The notes under the pieces are model-generated. The model was not told the DNA's origin and searched no databases. It was given only the letters and a program-made list of their open reading frames with translations. A DNA stretch of 64,000 nucleotides, taken from assembly GCF_014764305.1 (NCBI RefSeq), contig NZ_CP061703.1:571501-635500 (forward strand). Reading direction: 5' to 3'. Each line of letters starts with the position of its first letter. Within the stretch, counting starts at the first letter, position 1. Shown here in pieces: positions 1 to 7,966 of this stretch. Made by a program: the position numbers and the translations under genes. This DNA is from Mesoflavibacter profundi. GTDB taxonomy: Bacteria > Bacteroidota > Bacteroidia > Flavobacteriales > Flavobacteriaceae.

Positions 1-150
1 TCATTGGCTTATGGAAATTGGTTGCTGCCAATTCCATTTTTCATTGTTCCTTTTTTGATTACATATATTGACTTTAAAATAAAAAAGAAAAAGGAAATAA
101 ATCTGCTGACTTCCAATTTTTTGGAATTGTATAAATCGGAATATGAATAA
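1..150 (+). CDS. C-terminal end of a membrane protein (cut by window edge)
   Basis: A frame open from the first base encodes about 49 residues: a hydrophobic segment rich in Trp, Pro, Phe and Ile, then a lysine-rich stretch (KIKKKKK-like) and a polar tail, stopping at TAA 148-150. It looks like the last transmembrane helix and cytoplasmic tail of a small membrane protein. It overlaps the next gene by 8 bp (ATGAATAA), so the two are probably translationally coupled members of one two-gene cassette whose left end lies outside the window. Function unknown. Confidence 0.55.
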   Translation, partial: SLAYGNWLLPIPFFIVPFLITYIDFKIKKKKEINLLTSNFLELYKSEYE

Positions 151-355
151 AAGAATATTCAAAATAATTTTACTAATAATTGGGCTTCTATTAATAGTTT
201 TTGGAATCTCAAACTTTGTCGAGCTGAATAAAATAGAATCGGTTACGAATGACTCTGGTTTAGGTGGATTTGCGATTTGGGCAAGCGCTTGGATTTTGAC
301 AATATTAGGAATTGTGCTTATCGGAATATCAAGTTTTATAAAGAATAAAAAATAA
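143..355 (+). CDS. Small two-helix membrane protein, cassette c0
   Basis: This 70-residue protein has two strong transmembrane segments (about residues 5-28 and 45-65) joined by a polar loop with acidic residues, ending in KNKK. It starts inside the stop region of the preceding partial gene and stops 7 bp before the R'' box of attC1. I recognise no family. The cassette end reads CTACACACAAC, so the missing left end should begin GTTGTGTGTAG if the tag rule seen in the other cassettes holds. Confidence 0.65.
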   Translation: MNKRIFKIILLIIGLLLIVFGISNFVELNKIESVTNDSGLGGFAIWASAWILTILGIVLIGISSFIKNKK

Positions 356-362
356 AAACTAC

Positions 363-494
363 ACACAACAACGGCTATAATCCATTGCGGCTGAAATTCC
401 TATCGGAATTTCATTGCAATTTACTATCTTTCGGCTATGGCGGAAAGAATCCTGCGGATTTTTCCGCAACGTATCATAGCCAAAACCGTTACCT
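363..494 (+). repeat. attC1 (class C)
   Basis: 132-bp attC-like site between c0 and c1. R'' is ACACAAC, L'' GGCTATA pairs with CATAGCC near the right end, and R' is GTTACCT. Two inner hairpins flank a central TATCTTTC. Class C is shared with attC2 and attC24. Confidence 0.85.
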
Positions 495-502
495 ACCATT
501 AG

Positions 503-1276
503 ATGAAATCCGTAATTAAATCAACATTCATACTGCTTTTGATTTTTAGCTGTTCTAAAGAAAAAAGAACTGAATCTAAAACTGACTTGACAAAAAAAGT
601 CGAATACGGAACTATGATTTCTGAATATCTCGAATCTAAAAAACATGAACCAACTCTAATTTTCAATAACCCTTATAAATCGGATAAAAAGTCTGCGATT
701 AAACTTGCCGATAATGAAATCAAATGGTCGGAGAGAGATAACTCACTTGAAATTATAATCAATGGTACTAAAATAAATACATCAAAAAAAGTCACTTTGA
801 ATTATAATTGGGGAAAAAGTGTTGATAGCGTAAATTTTGCAAACAATGTTAGACAAATCAAACTTTATGAATCTGACTCTCTAATTGGTTTCGTGCTTAC
901 AAATGAACCTTGTACAGGATTGGGTTGTAGTGTGAATTATCAATTAATTTATGATTTAAAAACAAAAAGTGAAAGTTACTTTGGAAGATTTAGAACGGGA
1001 TTTGAATTTGAATTGTACGATTTCAATCAAGATTCAAGAATTGATTTTTTAAGTAAGACGTTCTATGGTAGAAATGAACAAATGATTGACACTACAGAAT
1101 TTATAATGTACAGTCAAACTGAGAAAGGAAATTTCCAACAATTTAGAACTGAAGGACAAAATAGATTTGCTTTCAAACATATTTATCCGCAAATTTATCC
1201 TGAACGAAACAAAGATTCATTAAGAGAGGAATTTGAGGAAAATTGGATTGAAAATATAAATATAAACGGTAGGTAA
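503..1276 (+). CDS. Lipoprotein of unknown function, cassette c1
   Basis: This 257-residue protein begins with a lipoprotein signal (hydrophobic stretch ending LLLIFSCSKEK; the Cys at about residue 17 would be lipidated). The mature part is polar and contains CTGLGC and an acidic, asparagine-rich segment around DFNQDSRIDF that resembles a calcium-loop or FG-GAP-like motif; this is only a resemblance. Its ATG lies 15 bp after the cassette boundary and its TAA stop is supplied by the R'' box (AGGTAAC) of attC2, so the gene fills the cassette. Cassette ends are GTTACCTACC and GGTAGGTAAC, a perfect 10-bp match. No family recognised. Confidence 0.8.
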   Translation: MKSVIKSTFILLLIFSCSKEKRTESKTDLTKKVEYGTMISEYLESKKHEPTLIFNNPYKSDKKSAIKLADNEIKWSERDNSLEIIINGTKINTSKKVTLNYNWGKSVDSVNFANNVRQIKLYESDSLIGFVLTNEPCTGLGCSVNYQLIYDLKTKSESYFGRFRTGFEFELYDFNQDSRIDFLSKTFYGRNEQMIDTTEFIMYSQTEKGNFQQFRTEGQNRFAFKHIYPQIYPERNKDSLREEFEENWIENININGR

Positions 1277-1402
1277 CAACGGCTATAATCCATTGCGGCT
1301 GAAATTCCTATCGGAATTTCATTGCAATTTACTATCTTTCGGCTACGGCGGAAAGAATCCTGCGGATTTTTCCGCAACGTATCATAGCCAAACACGTTGG
1401 TT
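1271..1402 (+). repeat. attC2 (class C)
   Basis: 132-bp site, almost identical to attC1. R'' AGGTAAC belongs to c1 and R' GTTGGTT to c2. The TAA inside R'' ends the c1 gene. Confidence 0.87.
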
Positions 1403-1709
1403 GCAATAGCGGAATTAAAAACTAAACGCTAAAATCGTGTAAATTCCGAACTTTGAAAACAGCTGAACTTTACGCGAAAAAGTATTACGGAAACTGAATT
1501 TAAAACTCGAGACCGAAACGTGACGCCGAATTGAAATTTAAAACGGAAAAGTGCGCAGAAATTCACTCGTGCGGAATTAAAAAACGTGAATTGATCACTT
1601 CTACTCTATCGAATTCCAAAAATTGCGGAATCAAAACGTGGAATTGAATAGCAATACGCAAAACAAAACGGAATGAATCTCATAACACTGAAATATAACT
1701 GCAACCAAC
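1396..1709 (+). other. Cassette c2, no protein-coding gene seen
   Basis: A cassette bounded by GTTGGTTGCA and TGCAACCAAC (10 of 10 complementary) whose roughly 300-bp body has no convincing ORF on either strand. It contains several short GCGGAATT-like motifs separated by A-rich DNA, reminiscent of the two other ORF-less cassettes c10 and c26 but not clearly homologous to them. It may encode a small RNA or be a decayed gene. Confidence 0.7.
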
Positions 1710-1833
1710 ATCGTATAAATTCAATTGCGGCTGAATTTCCTGCGGAAATTCATTGCTATTTTATATCTTTCAGTCTCAAACGGAAAATCGTAGCCGATTT
1801 TCCGCAACTGAAACTTATACAAACACGTTGTGT
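1703..1833 (+). repeat. attC3 (class F)
   Basis: 131-bp site. R'' AACCAAC, left stem CGTATAAATT, right stem AACTTATAC, R' GTTGTGT. The spacer after AAC is AT rather than the usual AA. Class F is shared with attC4 and the left half of attC42. Confidence 0.84.
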
Positions 1834-1856
1834 GCAATTTGAGAAACTAATAAACA

Positions 1857-2252
1857 ATGATTGAATTTAATGGTTGGGCGATAATAAGAGAGTCATATCG
1901 AGAAGTAGATGACAATGATGAACTCTTGAATTCAATCGTAAAGCAAATAGAGCAAAAAATAACAACGGAACTTGATTACGGAAATGAAATCTATTCGTTG
2001 AAACGTTTGAATGGAACTTACCATTTATCTATTATGGTAAATCATAATCACAGAACTGAACACGTTATTGATTTCTTTAAGTGGATTGCGGAAATATCAA
2101 AAGGCTCTTATGGAATATTGTACGTTCAAGATGATGAAGATATTGAAAGAGGAAACGAAAGTTTATTTAAAGTTTGGTGTATGAAAAAAGGAAAAGTATC
2201 TGAATTAGATGATGCGTATCTTTCACCCTTAAATCCTGAGATTGAAGAATAA
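1857..2252 (+). CDS. Imm7-family immunity protein, cassette c3
   Basis: At 131 residues it matches the Imm7 pattern as I remember it: an N-terminal GWA-IRES strand, a central HRTEHVIDFFKWIA helix, then GSYGILYVQDDED and FKVWCMKKGK, ending in a proline-rich LSPLNPEIE tail. Imm7 proteins neutralise nuclease-type toxins of polymorphic toxin systems. No toxin lies nearby, so this would be an orphan immunity gene. The cassette has ends GTTGTGTGC and GCACACAAC. Identification is from motif memory; a profile search would settle it. Confidence 0.7.
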   Translation: MIEFNGWAIIRESYREVDDNDELLNSIVKQIEQKITTELDYGNEIYSLKRLNGTYHLSIMVNHNHRTEHVIDFFKWIAEISKGSYGILYVQDDEDIERGNESLFKVWCMKKGKVSELDDAYLSPLNPEIEE

Positions 2253-2259
2253 TAACAGC

Positions 2260-2390
2260 ACACAACAATGTATAAATTCAATTGCGGCGGAATTTCCTAC
2301 GGAAATTCATTGCAATTTTCTATATTTCAGTCTCAAACGGAAAATCGTTGCCGATTTTCCGCAACTGAAACTTATACAAACACGTTGGCA
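2260..2390 (+). repeat. attC4 (class F)
   Basis: 131-bp site with R'' ACACAAC (end of c3) and R' GTTGGCA (start of c4). Same stem and hairpins as attC3, but with the standard AA spacer. Confidence 0.86.
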
Positions 2391-2422
2391 ACAAGCACTT
2401 ACTCAAAACTGAAAAAGAAAAA

Positions 2423-2710
2423 ATGAAAGAAACTAAATATAAAAAATGGGCTTTTAGATTACTAATATATTTAATAATAATTAATTTATTAGTAACATAT
2501 TTAGTAATGAATTTTGCAGTTGGATTTCACGATCCTGGAAGGTTTGAACAAAATATTGGAATTTTATCTCTTGTTGCAAATTTGATTTTAATTGTCGGTA
2601 TTGTATTTACTATTTTGAGTATAAAAAACAAAGAGGGAAAAAATTATCAGTTTTACATTTCTGTTATCGGTTATCCAATATTTTTAATTTTAACATTGCT
2701 TTCATTCTGA
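2423..2710 (+). CDS. Small membrane protein, N-terminal part, cassette c4
   Basis: This 95-residue product starts at ATG and has three hydrophobic segments (about residues 10-32, 48-70 and 78-95). It stops at TGA 2708-2710, but the next frame stays open for another 100 codons with the same hydrophobic, lysine-rich composition. The two pieces together would give a protein of about 200 residues with five or six helices. I read it either as a frameshifted gene or as two overlapping genes. No family recognised. Confidence 0.55.
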   Translation: MKETKYKKWAFRLLIYLIIINLLVTYLVMNFAVGFHDPGRFEQNIGILSLVANLILIVGIVFTILSIKNKEGKNYQFYISVIGYPIFLILTLLSF

Positions 2711-3015
2711 CTTTAATCCCAATCGGGTTTTATTTCACATCTCAAAAGATTAGTTCTCTGAAAAAAATAATCGGACTGAATATATTCTACCTGATTGTAA
2801 TTCCGACTTTTTACTGTCTGTATTATTTTCTCGAAAGTCAGTTTATTAAAATAACCATAACCAACCCAATAATGAATGATGGAGTTTTGAAATATCATCA
2901 AAATAACGTGAATTATAGAATGATTTTATTTCTGACAATAATCTCGACTTTTATAAGCGGAATAATAATTAAGAAATTAACGAATGAAAAAAAGCCAGTT
3001 GCCAACAATGTATAA
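2704..3015 (+). pseudogene. Continuation of the c4 membrane protein in a shifted frame
   Basis: This 103-codon frame overlaps the end of the preceding ORF and has no early ATG, GTG or TTG start. It encodes three more hydrophobic segments and a lysine-rich end. Its last codons, reading ...VANNV and stop, lie inside attC5. The lack of a start and the similar composition favour a one-base frameshift in a single gene. The start given here is the overlap point, not a proven initiation site. Confidence 0.5.
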
Positions 3016-3132
3016 CCGCAATTACGGCGGATTCGACTACGTCCGAATCCACTCGGAATTGCTAACGTCAGTGCTAAACCGAAAATCATTAACTTTAATC
3101 CCGTAACTGACGGTTATACGAAACCGTTGTAG
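3000..3132 (+). repeat. attC5 (class B)
   Basis: 133-bp site with R'' TGCCAAC and R' GTTGTAG. Class B is the most frequent type (11 sites); left stem TGTATAACCGC pairs with CGGTTATACG. The core contains GGATTCG...CGAATCC hairpin arms. Confidence 0.87.
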
Positions 3133-3156
3133 CACATTTGAGAAAAACTGAATTTT

Positions 3157-3597
3157 ATGACAAAAATTAGAATAGAGAGAAATTCTGAATGGAATAATAA
3201 AGCTCGTGCAATCGAAATTTATATTAACGGAGAAAAAGTCGGAACCATAAATGATGGAGAAACTCAAGAATATGAAGTTGAAAATGGTGAACACGAAATT
3301 TTTGCGAAAATAGATTGGTGTAGAAGTCCAAAAATAAAGCTGAATCTAACCGAAAATGAAACAAAAACATTGAAATTGAGCGGATTTAAATACGGAAAAT
3401 GGATTTTACCAACTTTACTTGGAATAATGTTATTGTATTATTTAGGAAAATACGCTCTCAATACTGACTTGAACTTTCTGATTTGGATTGTAGTAATTGG
3501 ATTTTTATATCCATTTTATTTTTTAACATTTGGAAAAAATAGATATTTAATATTAACTGAAAAAGGAAATAAAAACGTGCTACAACACCGTGTATAG
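3157..3597 (+). CDS. PEGA-like domain membrane protein, cassette c5
   Basis: 146 residues. The N-terminal half (about 1-80) is beta-rich with IEIYINGEKVGTINDGET, which resembles PEGA/surface-layer beta domains, followed by two transmembrane helices (about 86-106 and 112-130) and a basic tail. The last residues (NVLQHRV) are encoded by the attC6 R'' and L'' boxes, so translation runs into the recombination site. Cassette ends are GTTGTAGCAC and GTGCTACAAC, the same tag as c16 and c21. The domain call is by eye only. Confidence 0.6.
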   Translation: MTKIRIERNSEWNNKARAIEIYINGEKVGTINDGETQEYEVENGEHEIFAKIDWCRSPKIKLNLTENETKTLKLSGFKYGKWILPTLLGIMLLYYLGKYALNTDLNFLIWIVVIGFLYPFYFLTFGKNRYLILTEKGNKNVLQHRV

Positions 3598-3708
3598 CTC
3601 ATTGCGGCTGAATTCCTAATCGGAATTCATTGCAATTTGCTATCTTTAGGTTACGGCGGAAAATCATAGCTGATTTTCCACAACGAGCTATACACAAACA
3701 CGTTACCT
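3580..3708 (+). repeat. attC6 (class A variant)
   Basis: 129-bp site. R'' CTACAAC, spacer AC, left stem CGTGTATAG, right stem CTATACAC, R' GTTACCT. Inner hairpin GAATTC-CTAATC-GGAATTC; central TATCTTTA. Confidence 0.85.
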
Positions 3709-3721
3709 ACAATTTGAAAAA

Positions 3722-4132
3722 ATGAGAACTCTTGAACCTACTTGGAAATTATCAAAGAAACTGATTTTAGAAAACTTTGCGTTTCTTCAATCTGAATTTG
3801 ACTTTCCAAAGTTTAAGAATAACCGAATTAGAGACGAATATTATATAACAACTCAAAAAGGTGAAATTGAATTTAACTGTTTGATTTTTCAATTTTCTTG
3901 GAGTTCACCTGAAATCGGAATTACAAATCACTCTGAACAGACTGAATTTAATGCTGATTCAATGCCAACAAACTATTATCGAATTGACAAACTGGACAAA
4001 ACTGGTGAATTGAAAAAAATAGCTGAAAAAGGGAATGAATTTATTGAGACATATGTCAAAAAGTGTGCTGAATTATTAAAAGAAAACCCGAAAATATTAA
4101 ACGGAATAACAACTGAATTTAAAAATAAATAA
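3722..4132 (+). CDS. Hypothetical protein, cassette c6
   Basis: This 136-residue soluble protein has no signal peptide. It mixes predicted beta segments (EYYITTQKGEIEFN, LIFQFSWSSPEIGI) with a C-terminal lysine-rich helix. ATG follows the conserved cassette leader ACAATTTGAAAAA directly. Cassette ends GTTACCTACA and TGTAGGTAAC match over 10 bp. Size and composition are like those of small immunity proteins, but I see no diagnostic motif and assign no function. Confidence 0.7.
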   Translation: MRTLEPTWKLSKKLILENFAFLQSEFDFPKFKNNRIRDEYYITTQKGEIEFNCLIFQFSWSSPEIGITNHSEQTEFNADSMPTNYYRIDKLDKTGELKKIAEKGNEFIETYVKKCAELLKENPKILNGITTEFKNK

Positions 4133-4139
4133 AAACTGT

Positions 4140-4269
4140 AGGTAACATCGTGTATAGCTCATTGCGGCTGAATTTCCTATCGGAAATTCAATCTTATTCG
4201 CTATATTCGTGATACATCGGAAAATCATAGCTGATTTTCCGCAACAAACTATACACGAACACGTTAGCA
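4140..4269 (+). repeat. attC7 (class A)
   Basis: 130-bp site with R'' AGGTAAC, spacer AT and R' GTTAGCA. Hairpins GAATTTCC/GGAAATTC and CGGAAAATCA/TGATTTTCCG, with central TATATTCG. Confidence 0.87.
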
Positions 4270-4276
4270 TACATTT

Positions 4277-4774
4277 ATGAAAAACGCAATTACAATTCTA
4301 CTTTTGACATTACATTTAGTAAGTTGTGGACAATCAAAAACTGAAAAAGAAACTGAATCTAAAAAAGATTCTACTAATATCGGCTTTGGAAGTATCTGGA
4401 GAAATATGGATAATGAAAAAGCGGAAAAAGAATATAATGAATTTCTAAAAAGACGTGAATTGAAAACCAAGTTTGACCAAAAAGAATGGTTGAAGCATAA
4501 TAATGATAATAATCATAAAAATCCAAGATGGAATATGCTGACCGATTTACGAGAAAACTATTTGAATAAAGAATTAAATAAAACCGAAATAATAAATCTG
4601 CTCGGAAAACCATTTGAATTGGAAAAACGATACGTTGAATTGAAAAATGATACGCTGAATTTAATGCTTTATCCCGTTGGTGCTTATAGTGGATTTGGAA
4701 TAGATTTTGACTTTCTTGCAATTTCTATTGACGAAAACGACAAGAAAATTGATGTTTGGGTTGAACAACACTGA
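4277..4774 (+). CDS. Lipoprotein, cassette c7
   Basis: This 165-residue protein has a lipoprotein signal (LLTLHLVSCGQ, Cys about residue 17) followed by a lysine- and glutamate-rich linker. The C-terminal part contains TEIINLLGKPFELE and ends in a beta-rich segment. That arrangement recalls small SmpA/BamE-like lipoproteins, in which a helix with LLGKP precedes a beta sheet; this is a hint, not an assignment. Cassette ends are GTTAGCATA and TATGCTAAC. Confidence 0.72.
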   Translation: MKNAITILLLTLHLVSCGQSKTEKETESKKDSTNIGFGSIWRNMDNEKAEKEYNEFLKRRELKTKFDQKEWLKHNNDNNHKNPRWNMLTDLRENYLNKELNKTEIINLLGKPFELEKRYVELKNDTLNLMLYPVGAYSGFGIDFDFLAISIDENDKKIDVWVEQH

Positions 4775-4786
4775 ATTAAAAACATA

Positions 4787-4916
4787 TGCTAACAACGTGT
4801 ATAGCTCATTGCGGCTGAATTTCCTATCGGAAATTCATTCTTATTCGCTATATTCGTACTACTTCGGAAAATCATAGCTGATTTTCCGCAACAAACTATA
4901 CACGAACACGTTGGCA
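4787..4916 (+). repeat. attC8 (class A)
   Basis: 130-bp site, R'' TGCTAAC and R' GTTGGCA. Same hairpins and central TATATTCG as attC7. Confidence 0.88.
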
Positions 4917-4962
4917 GCAATAGTCAAAAATTCCGTAATCATTTGAACATATAGTCCTAATT

Positions 4963-5910
4963 ATGAAAAACAATCTATTTATAATAACTATTCTTCTTAT
5001 TCCAATTGGAATTTTTCTTAGGCTATACAACATAGTTGGTGGAAATATTCTGTTGACTCTAGGCTTTCTAGGATTGTTAATTTTTTATGTAAAAAAGACA
5101 ATTAGTGGATTTCAAAATAAAGTTTCGAAAAAAATTATTGTCTTAAACATCTTATTAGTATTAATGTCTTTTTGCTTATTTACAAAGTATCTATATCATA
5201 TTTTCGGAGATTATCCAACATTAATCATTCTACCAATTTTCATAATTTCTGCTCTGGTTTATCTAATTACCGAAAGAGAAAAGCAAACAAAATTGACAAT
5301 TGTCACATTACTGTATTTAATATTGACAATTCCTCTATTCGGTTTTGAATTTAACGAATCACCAAGACGTTATATTCCTCAATCTTGGTATGATAGATAT
5401 GGAAAACCTAAAAGTTATGTAAAACCAATACCATTCGACTTTGAACTTAGAGAAACCGAGGAACTTAATGAAAAAGGAAATAAATTAAAAAAACAGGGAC
5501 TTTATACTGAAGCAATAAAAGTATATCAGGAAGGAAGAAAACTAGAACCTAAAAATGTCAGTTTGCTATTTGAATTATCAGAAGCTTATGCTAATGTGAA
5601 TGAATTAGAAACTGCAATTGCACTTATGGATACAGCTATAAGTATCAACCCAAATTATCCGGAATTTTATAATAATCGTGGTCTATTATATTACAAAATA
5701 AAGAAGGATAATGAAGCAATAAAAAATTATGAACAAGGCATCAAATTGGATTCTACTCAATGGTCATTTTATGCAAATTTAGCTATGGTCTATTATTACC
5801 AAGATTCATTTAAAACTGCTTGTGAGAAAATTGAAAAAGCAGAATCGCTCGGACTGGAAATAACAGATTTTGATTTATTAAGAAAAATAAAGAAAGAATA
5901 TTGTGAATAA
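4963..5910 (+). CDS. Membrane-anchored TPR protein, cassette c8
   Basis: This 315-residue protein starts with four to five hydrophobic helices (about residues 5-125), then a proline- and tyrosine-rich linker, and from about residue 165 three or four tetratricopeptide repeats (for example AIKVYQEGRKLEPKN and AIALMDTAISINPNYPEFYNN). TPRs mediate protein contacts; the placement suggests a cytoplasmic or periplasmic docking domain on an inner-membrane anchor. It is one of the largest cassette genes in the array. Cassette ends GTTGGCAGC and GCTGCCAAC match. Confidence 0.75.
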   Translation: MKNNLFIITILLIPIGIFLRLYNIVGGNILLTLGFLGLLIFYVKKTISGFQNKVSKKIIVLNILLVLMSFCLFTKYLYHIFGDYPTLIILPIFIISALVYLITEREKQTKLTIVTLLYLILTIPLFGFEFNESPRRYIPQSWYDRYGKPKSYVKPIPFDFELRETEELNEKGNKLKKQGLYTEAIKVYQEGRKLEPKNVSLLFELSEAYANVNELETAIALMDTAISINPNYPEFYNNRGLLYYKIKKDNEAIKNYEQGIKLDSTQWSFYANLAMVYYYQDSFKTACEKIEKAESLGLEITDFDLLRKIKKEYCE

Positions 5911-5919
5911 AACTACAGC

Positions 5920-6050
5920 TGCCAACACCGTATATAATCCATTGCTAGTGAGAGCCTACTTACGAAAATCCTCGCGGATTTTCTATTCGGTTTTTATTTG
6001 CTAAATTACGTGCTAAACCACGCAACATATCATATACAAACACGTTACCC
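5920..6050 (+). repeat. attC9 (class E)
   Basis: 131-bp site, R'' TGCCAAC, spacer AC, R' GTTACCC. Class E has an inner AAAATCC..GGATTTT hairpin and a late CACGCAAC motif before the right stem CATATAC. Confidence 0.83.
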
Positions 6051-6055
6051 AACAT

Positions 6056-6646
6056 TTGAAAACAAAATTGAAAATATTAGGAAATTATATAAATGACAAC
6101 AAGTTAGCGGAACTGAAAGAATTAATTGGAAAAAGAATTCGGTTTGCGAGAACATCATTCCTTGGGGCAAATCTTACTGAAAAAATATATACAGCAACTT
6201 ATATTCAAATTCCTTTCTTTTGGAAAGACGAGTTTGGAAATGAAAAATCGCGGAATTTTAATTTGAGTACTCAATGGATAGAAGATAATGAAACTTTATT
6301 AGATTACTACGAACTGAATTTAACTTTAGCTGACCACGAAAAATTAACGAGCGACTTTAAAAAAGATGTAAATCGTAGCATAAAAAAGGGACTGAATTCA
6401 AGTATTAACTTTAACGAATTTAAGATTGATCAAATTCAAATACTTTCGAGAAATGAAATTGTGGATAATGAAGCGGAATTGAGATACGATGAGGGAATTT
6501 TATTAATTGATAACGAAAAAGGTAAAATTCTACTATCATCCGAACTTAAATGTATTGACCAAGTGGAATTCATTACCGACTCGAATACTATTGAAAAAAG
6601 AATAGCCAAACTAAAAAAAAGAAAAACGTTGGGTAACAATGTATAA
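6056..6646 (+). CDS. Hypothetical protein, cassette c9
   Basis: This 196-residue soluble protein probably starts at TTG 6056 within the leader ACATTTGAAAAC; no ATG occurs nearby in frame. It has a charged central helix region (DHEKLTSDFKKDVNRSIKKG) and alternating beta segments toward the end. Its stop lies inside attC10, giving the C-terminus LGNNV. Cassette ends GTTACCCAAC and GTTGGGTAAC match over 10 bp. No family recognised. Confidence 0.65.
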   Translation: MKTKLKILGNYINDNKLAELKELIGKRIRFARTSFLGANLTEKIYTATYIQIPFFWKDEFGNEKSRNFNLSTQWIEDNETLLDYYELNLTLADHEKLTSDFKKDVNRSIKKGLNSSINFNEFKIDQIQILSRNEIVDNEAELRYDEGILLIDNEKGKILLSSELKCIDQVEFITDSNTIEKRIAKLKKRKTLGNNV

Positions 6647-6763
6647 CCGCAATTACGGCGGATTCGACTGCGTCCGAATCCACTCGGAATTGCTAACGTC
6701 AGTGCTTAACCGAAAATTATTAACTTTAATCCCGTAACTGACGGTTATACTAGACCGTTAGCT
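6631..6763 (+). repeat. attC10 (class B)
   Basis: 133-bp site with R'' GGGTAAC and R' GTTAGCT. The preceding gene terminates at the TAA formed in the left stem TGTATAACC. Confidence 0.87.
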
Positions 6764-7115
6764 TCAATGCGTGAGCAAGTTTGCGGTCAGAAAAAATGCC
6801 TGGTTTATTTTCTCGATTTTTTTTTAGAATTTTAAGGCAGATAATTCCGAAAAATTGTGTGCGGAATTTCAAAATTAACGGAAATGACAAGCAAAACGGA
6901 ATATCTTACTCAAATGCGGAATTTAAACACGACTGACTTTTTAGCTCGTTTGCGGAATCGGATCTGAAAATCAGCATCTGAAATAATCACTCAAATCGGA
7001 ATCGCAATGATCGGAGTTTTAGCCTGTTTACGGAATGCTAACTCTTGAAACTAATAAAAACTAAAATGAGTAAAACGTAATGAATCATTAGGCGGAGTTT
7101 TGCACTAAAGCTAAC
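6757..7115 (+). other. Cassette c10, ORF-less, homologous to c26
   Basis: A 359-bp unit (GTTAGCTT ... AAGCTAAC) without a credible ORF on either strand. It aligns over its whole length with c26 (18,962-19,322) at very roughly 85-90% by eye, including its own attC. Differences include single-base indels that would break any frame, so conservation is not protein-coding. A run of T (about 6829-6836) follows a GC-containing stretch. It could specify a small RNA or a regulatory element. GCGGAAT-like motifs recur along it at irregular spacing. Confidence 0.75.
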
Positions 7116-7237
7116 AACGTGTATTATTCATTACGGCGGAATTTCCTAGCGGAAATTCCTAACTTTTTACTAATTTAGTTCTCTGCGGAAAATCATTACT
7201 GATTTTCCGTAACAAACAATACACAATCACGTTAGCA
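7109..7237 (+). repeat. attC11 (class G)
   Basis: 129-bp site with R'' AGCTAAC and R' GTTAGCA. Left stem GTGTATTATT, right stem AACAATACAC. Class G occurs only after the two ORF-less homologous cassettes c10 and c26. Confidence 0.86.
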
Positions 7238-7255
7238 AACATTAGAACCGAATCT

Positions 7256-7819
7256 ATGAAAGGAATTTACTTAACAATCATACTTTCTATTTTTTTGAGT
7301 TGTTCTTCATCTCAAAAAGTAATTAAGGAAACAAAATGCCCTAAAATTTACAAAAATAAGTTTACGGAAATTTTGAATGAAAAATATGTTACTGTAAACG
7401 GAAAAGACACTACAAGAATTAATGAAATTAGATATGAATGTGTTTATTCTGCTATGTATACGCACAAAGTGATGTACGATAGATATGGGAAATGGGACAA
7501 GGAAATTTTCCCGAGTAACAGAAATGAACCAATACTAATGTGGAATAATATTGACCTCTTGTCAAACGGAAAAAAATATACTGTTCTGACAAACGGACTT
7601 GAGGAATGGAAACATATTTACGCATCTGTTATGATATTAGATGAAAAAGAAAGAGACGTTTTAACGGAACAGACTGAAGAAAAAATTGCTCTGACAAACT
7701 TCTTTGGTGAATTAATAAAAAACCACAATCCCGAAAAGAAAGATTTTTATGAAGTCTATTGGAAAATGGTTGACCCAAAACGTTGGGAACAAATTAAACA
7801 ATACCAAAAGAATAAATAA
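7256..7819 (+). CDS. Lipoprotein, cassette c11
   Basis: 187 residues with a lipoprotein signal (IILSIFLSCSSS, Cys at about residue 16). The mature domain has a paired cysteine pattern (KCPKIY, YECVYSAMY) and ends in a charged helix. A segment WNNIDLLSNGKKYTVLTNGLEEW looks like two beta strands joined by a turn. No family recognised. Cassette ends GTTAGCAAAC and GTTTGCTAAC match over 10 bp. Likely outer-membrane lipoprotein or periplasmic. Confidence 0.72.
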   Translation: MKGIYLTIILSIFLSCSSSQKVIKETKCPKIYKNKFTEILNEKYVTVNGKDTTRINEIRYECVYSAMYTHKVMYDRYGKWDKEIFPSNRNEPILMWNNIDLLSNGKKYTVLTNGLEEWKHIYASVMILDEKERDVLTEQTEEKIALTNFFGELIKNHNPEKKDFYEVYWKMVDPKRWEQIKQYQKNK

Positions 7820-7823
7820 CGTT

Positions 7824-7958
7824 TGCTAACACCGTGTATAATTAATTGCTTTGGTCGTTGATTATTTGGAAAATTCCTTTGGAATTTTCTCGCGTTCGTT
7901 TTTGTTTACTAAATTAGTTGCTTAAACACGCAACTAACCATACACAATCTCGTTAGGC
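7824..7958 (+). repeat. attC12 (class E)
   Basis: 135-bp site with R'' TGCTAAC, spacer AC and R' GTTAGGC. Inner hairpin GAAAATTCC/GGAATTTTC. Confidence 0.84.
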
Positions 7959-7966
7959 ACAAGCTG

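Noticed and set aside
1673-1864. 63-codon ORF across attC3
   Set aside because: It starts in ORF-less c2 and reads through the attC; no plausible protein character.
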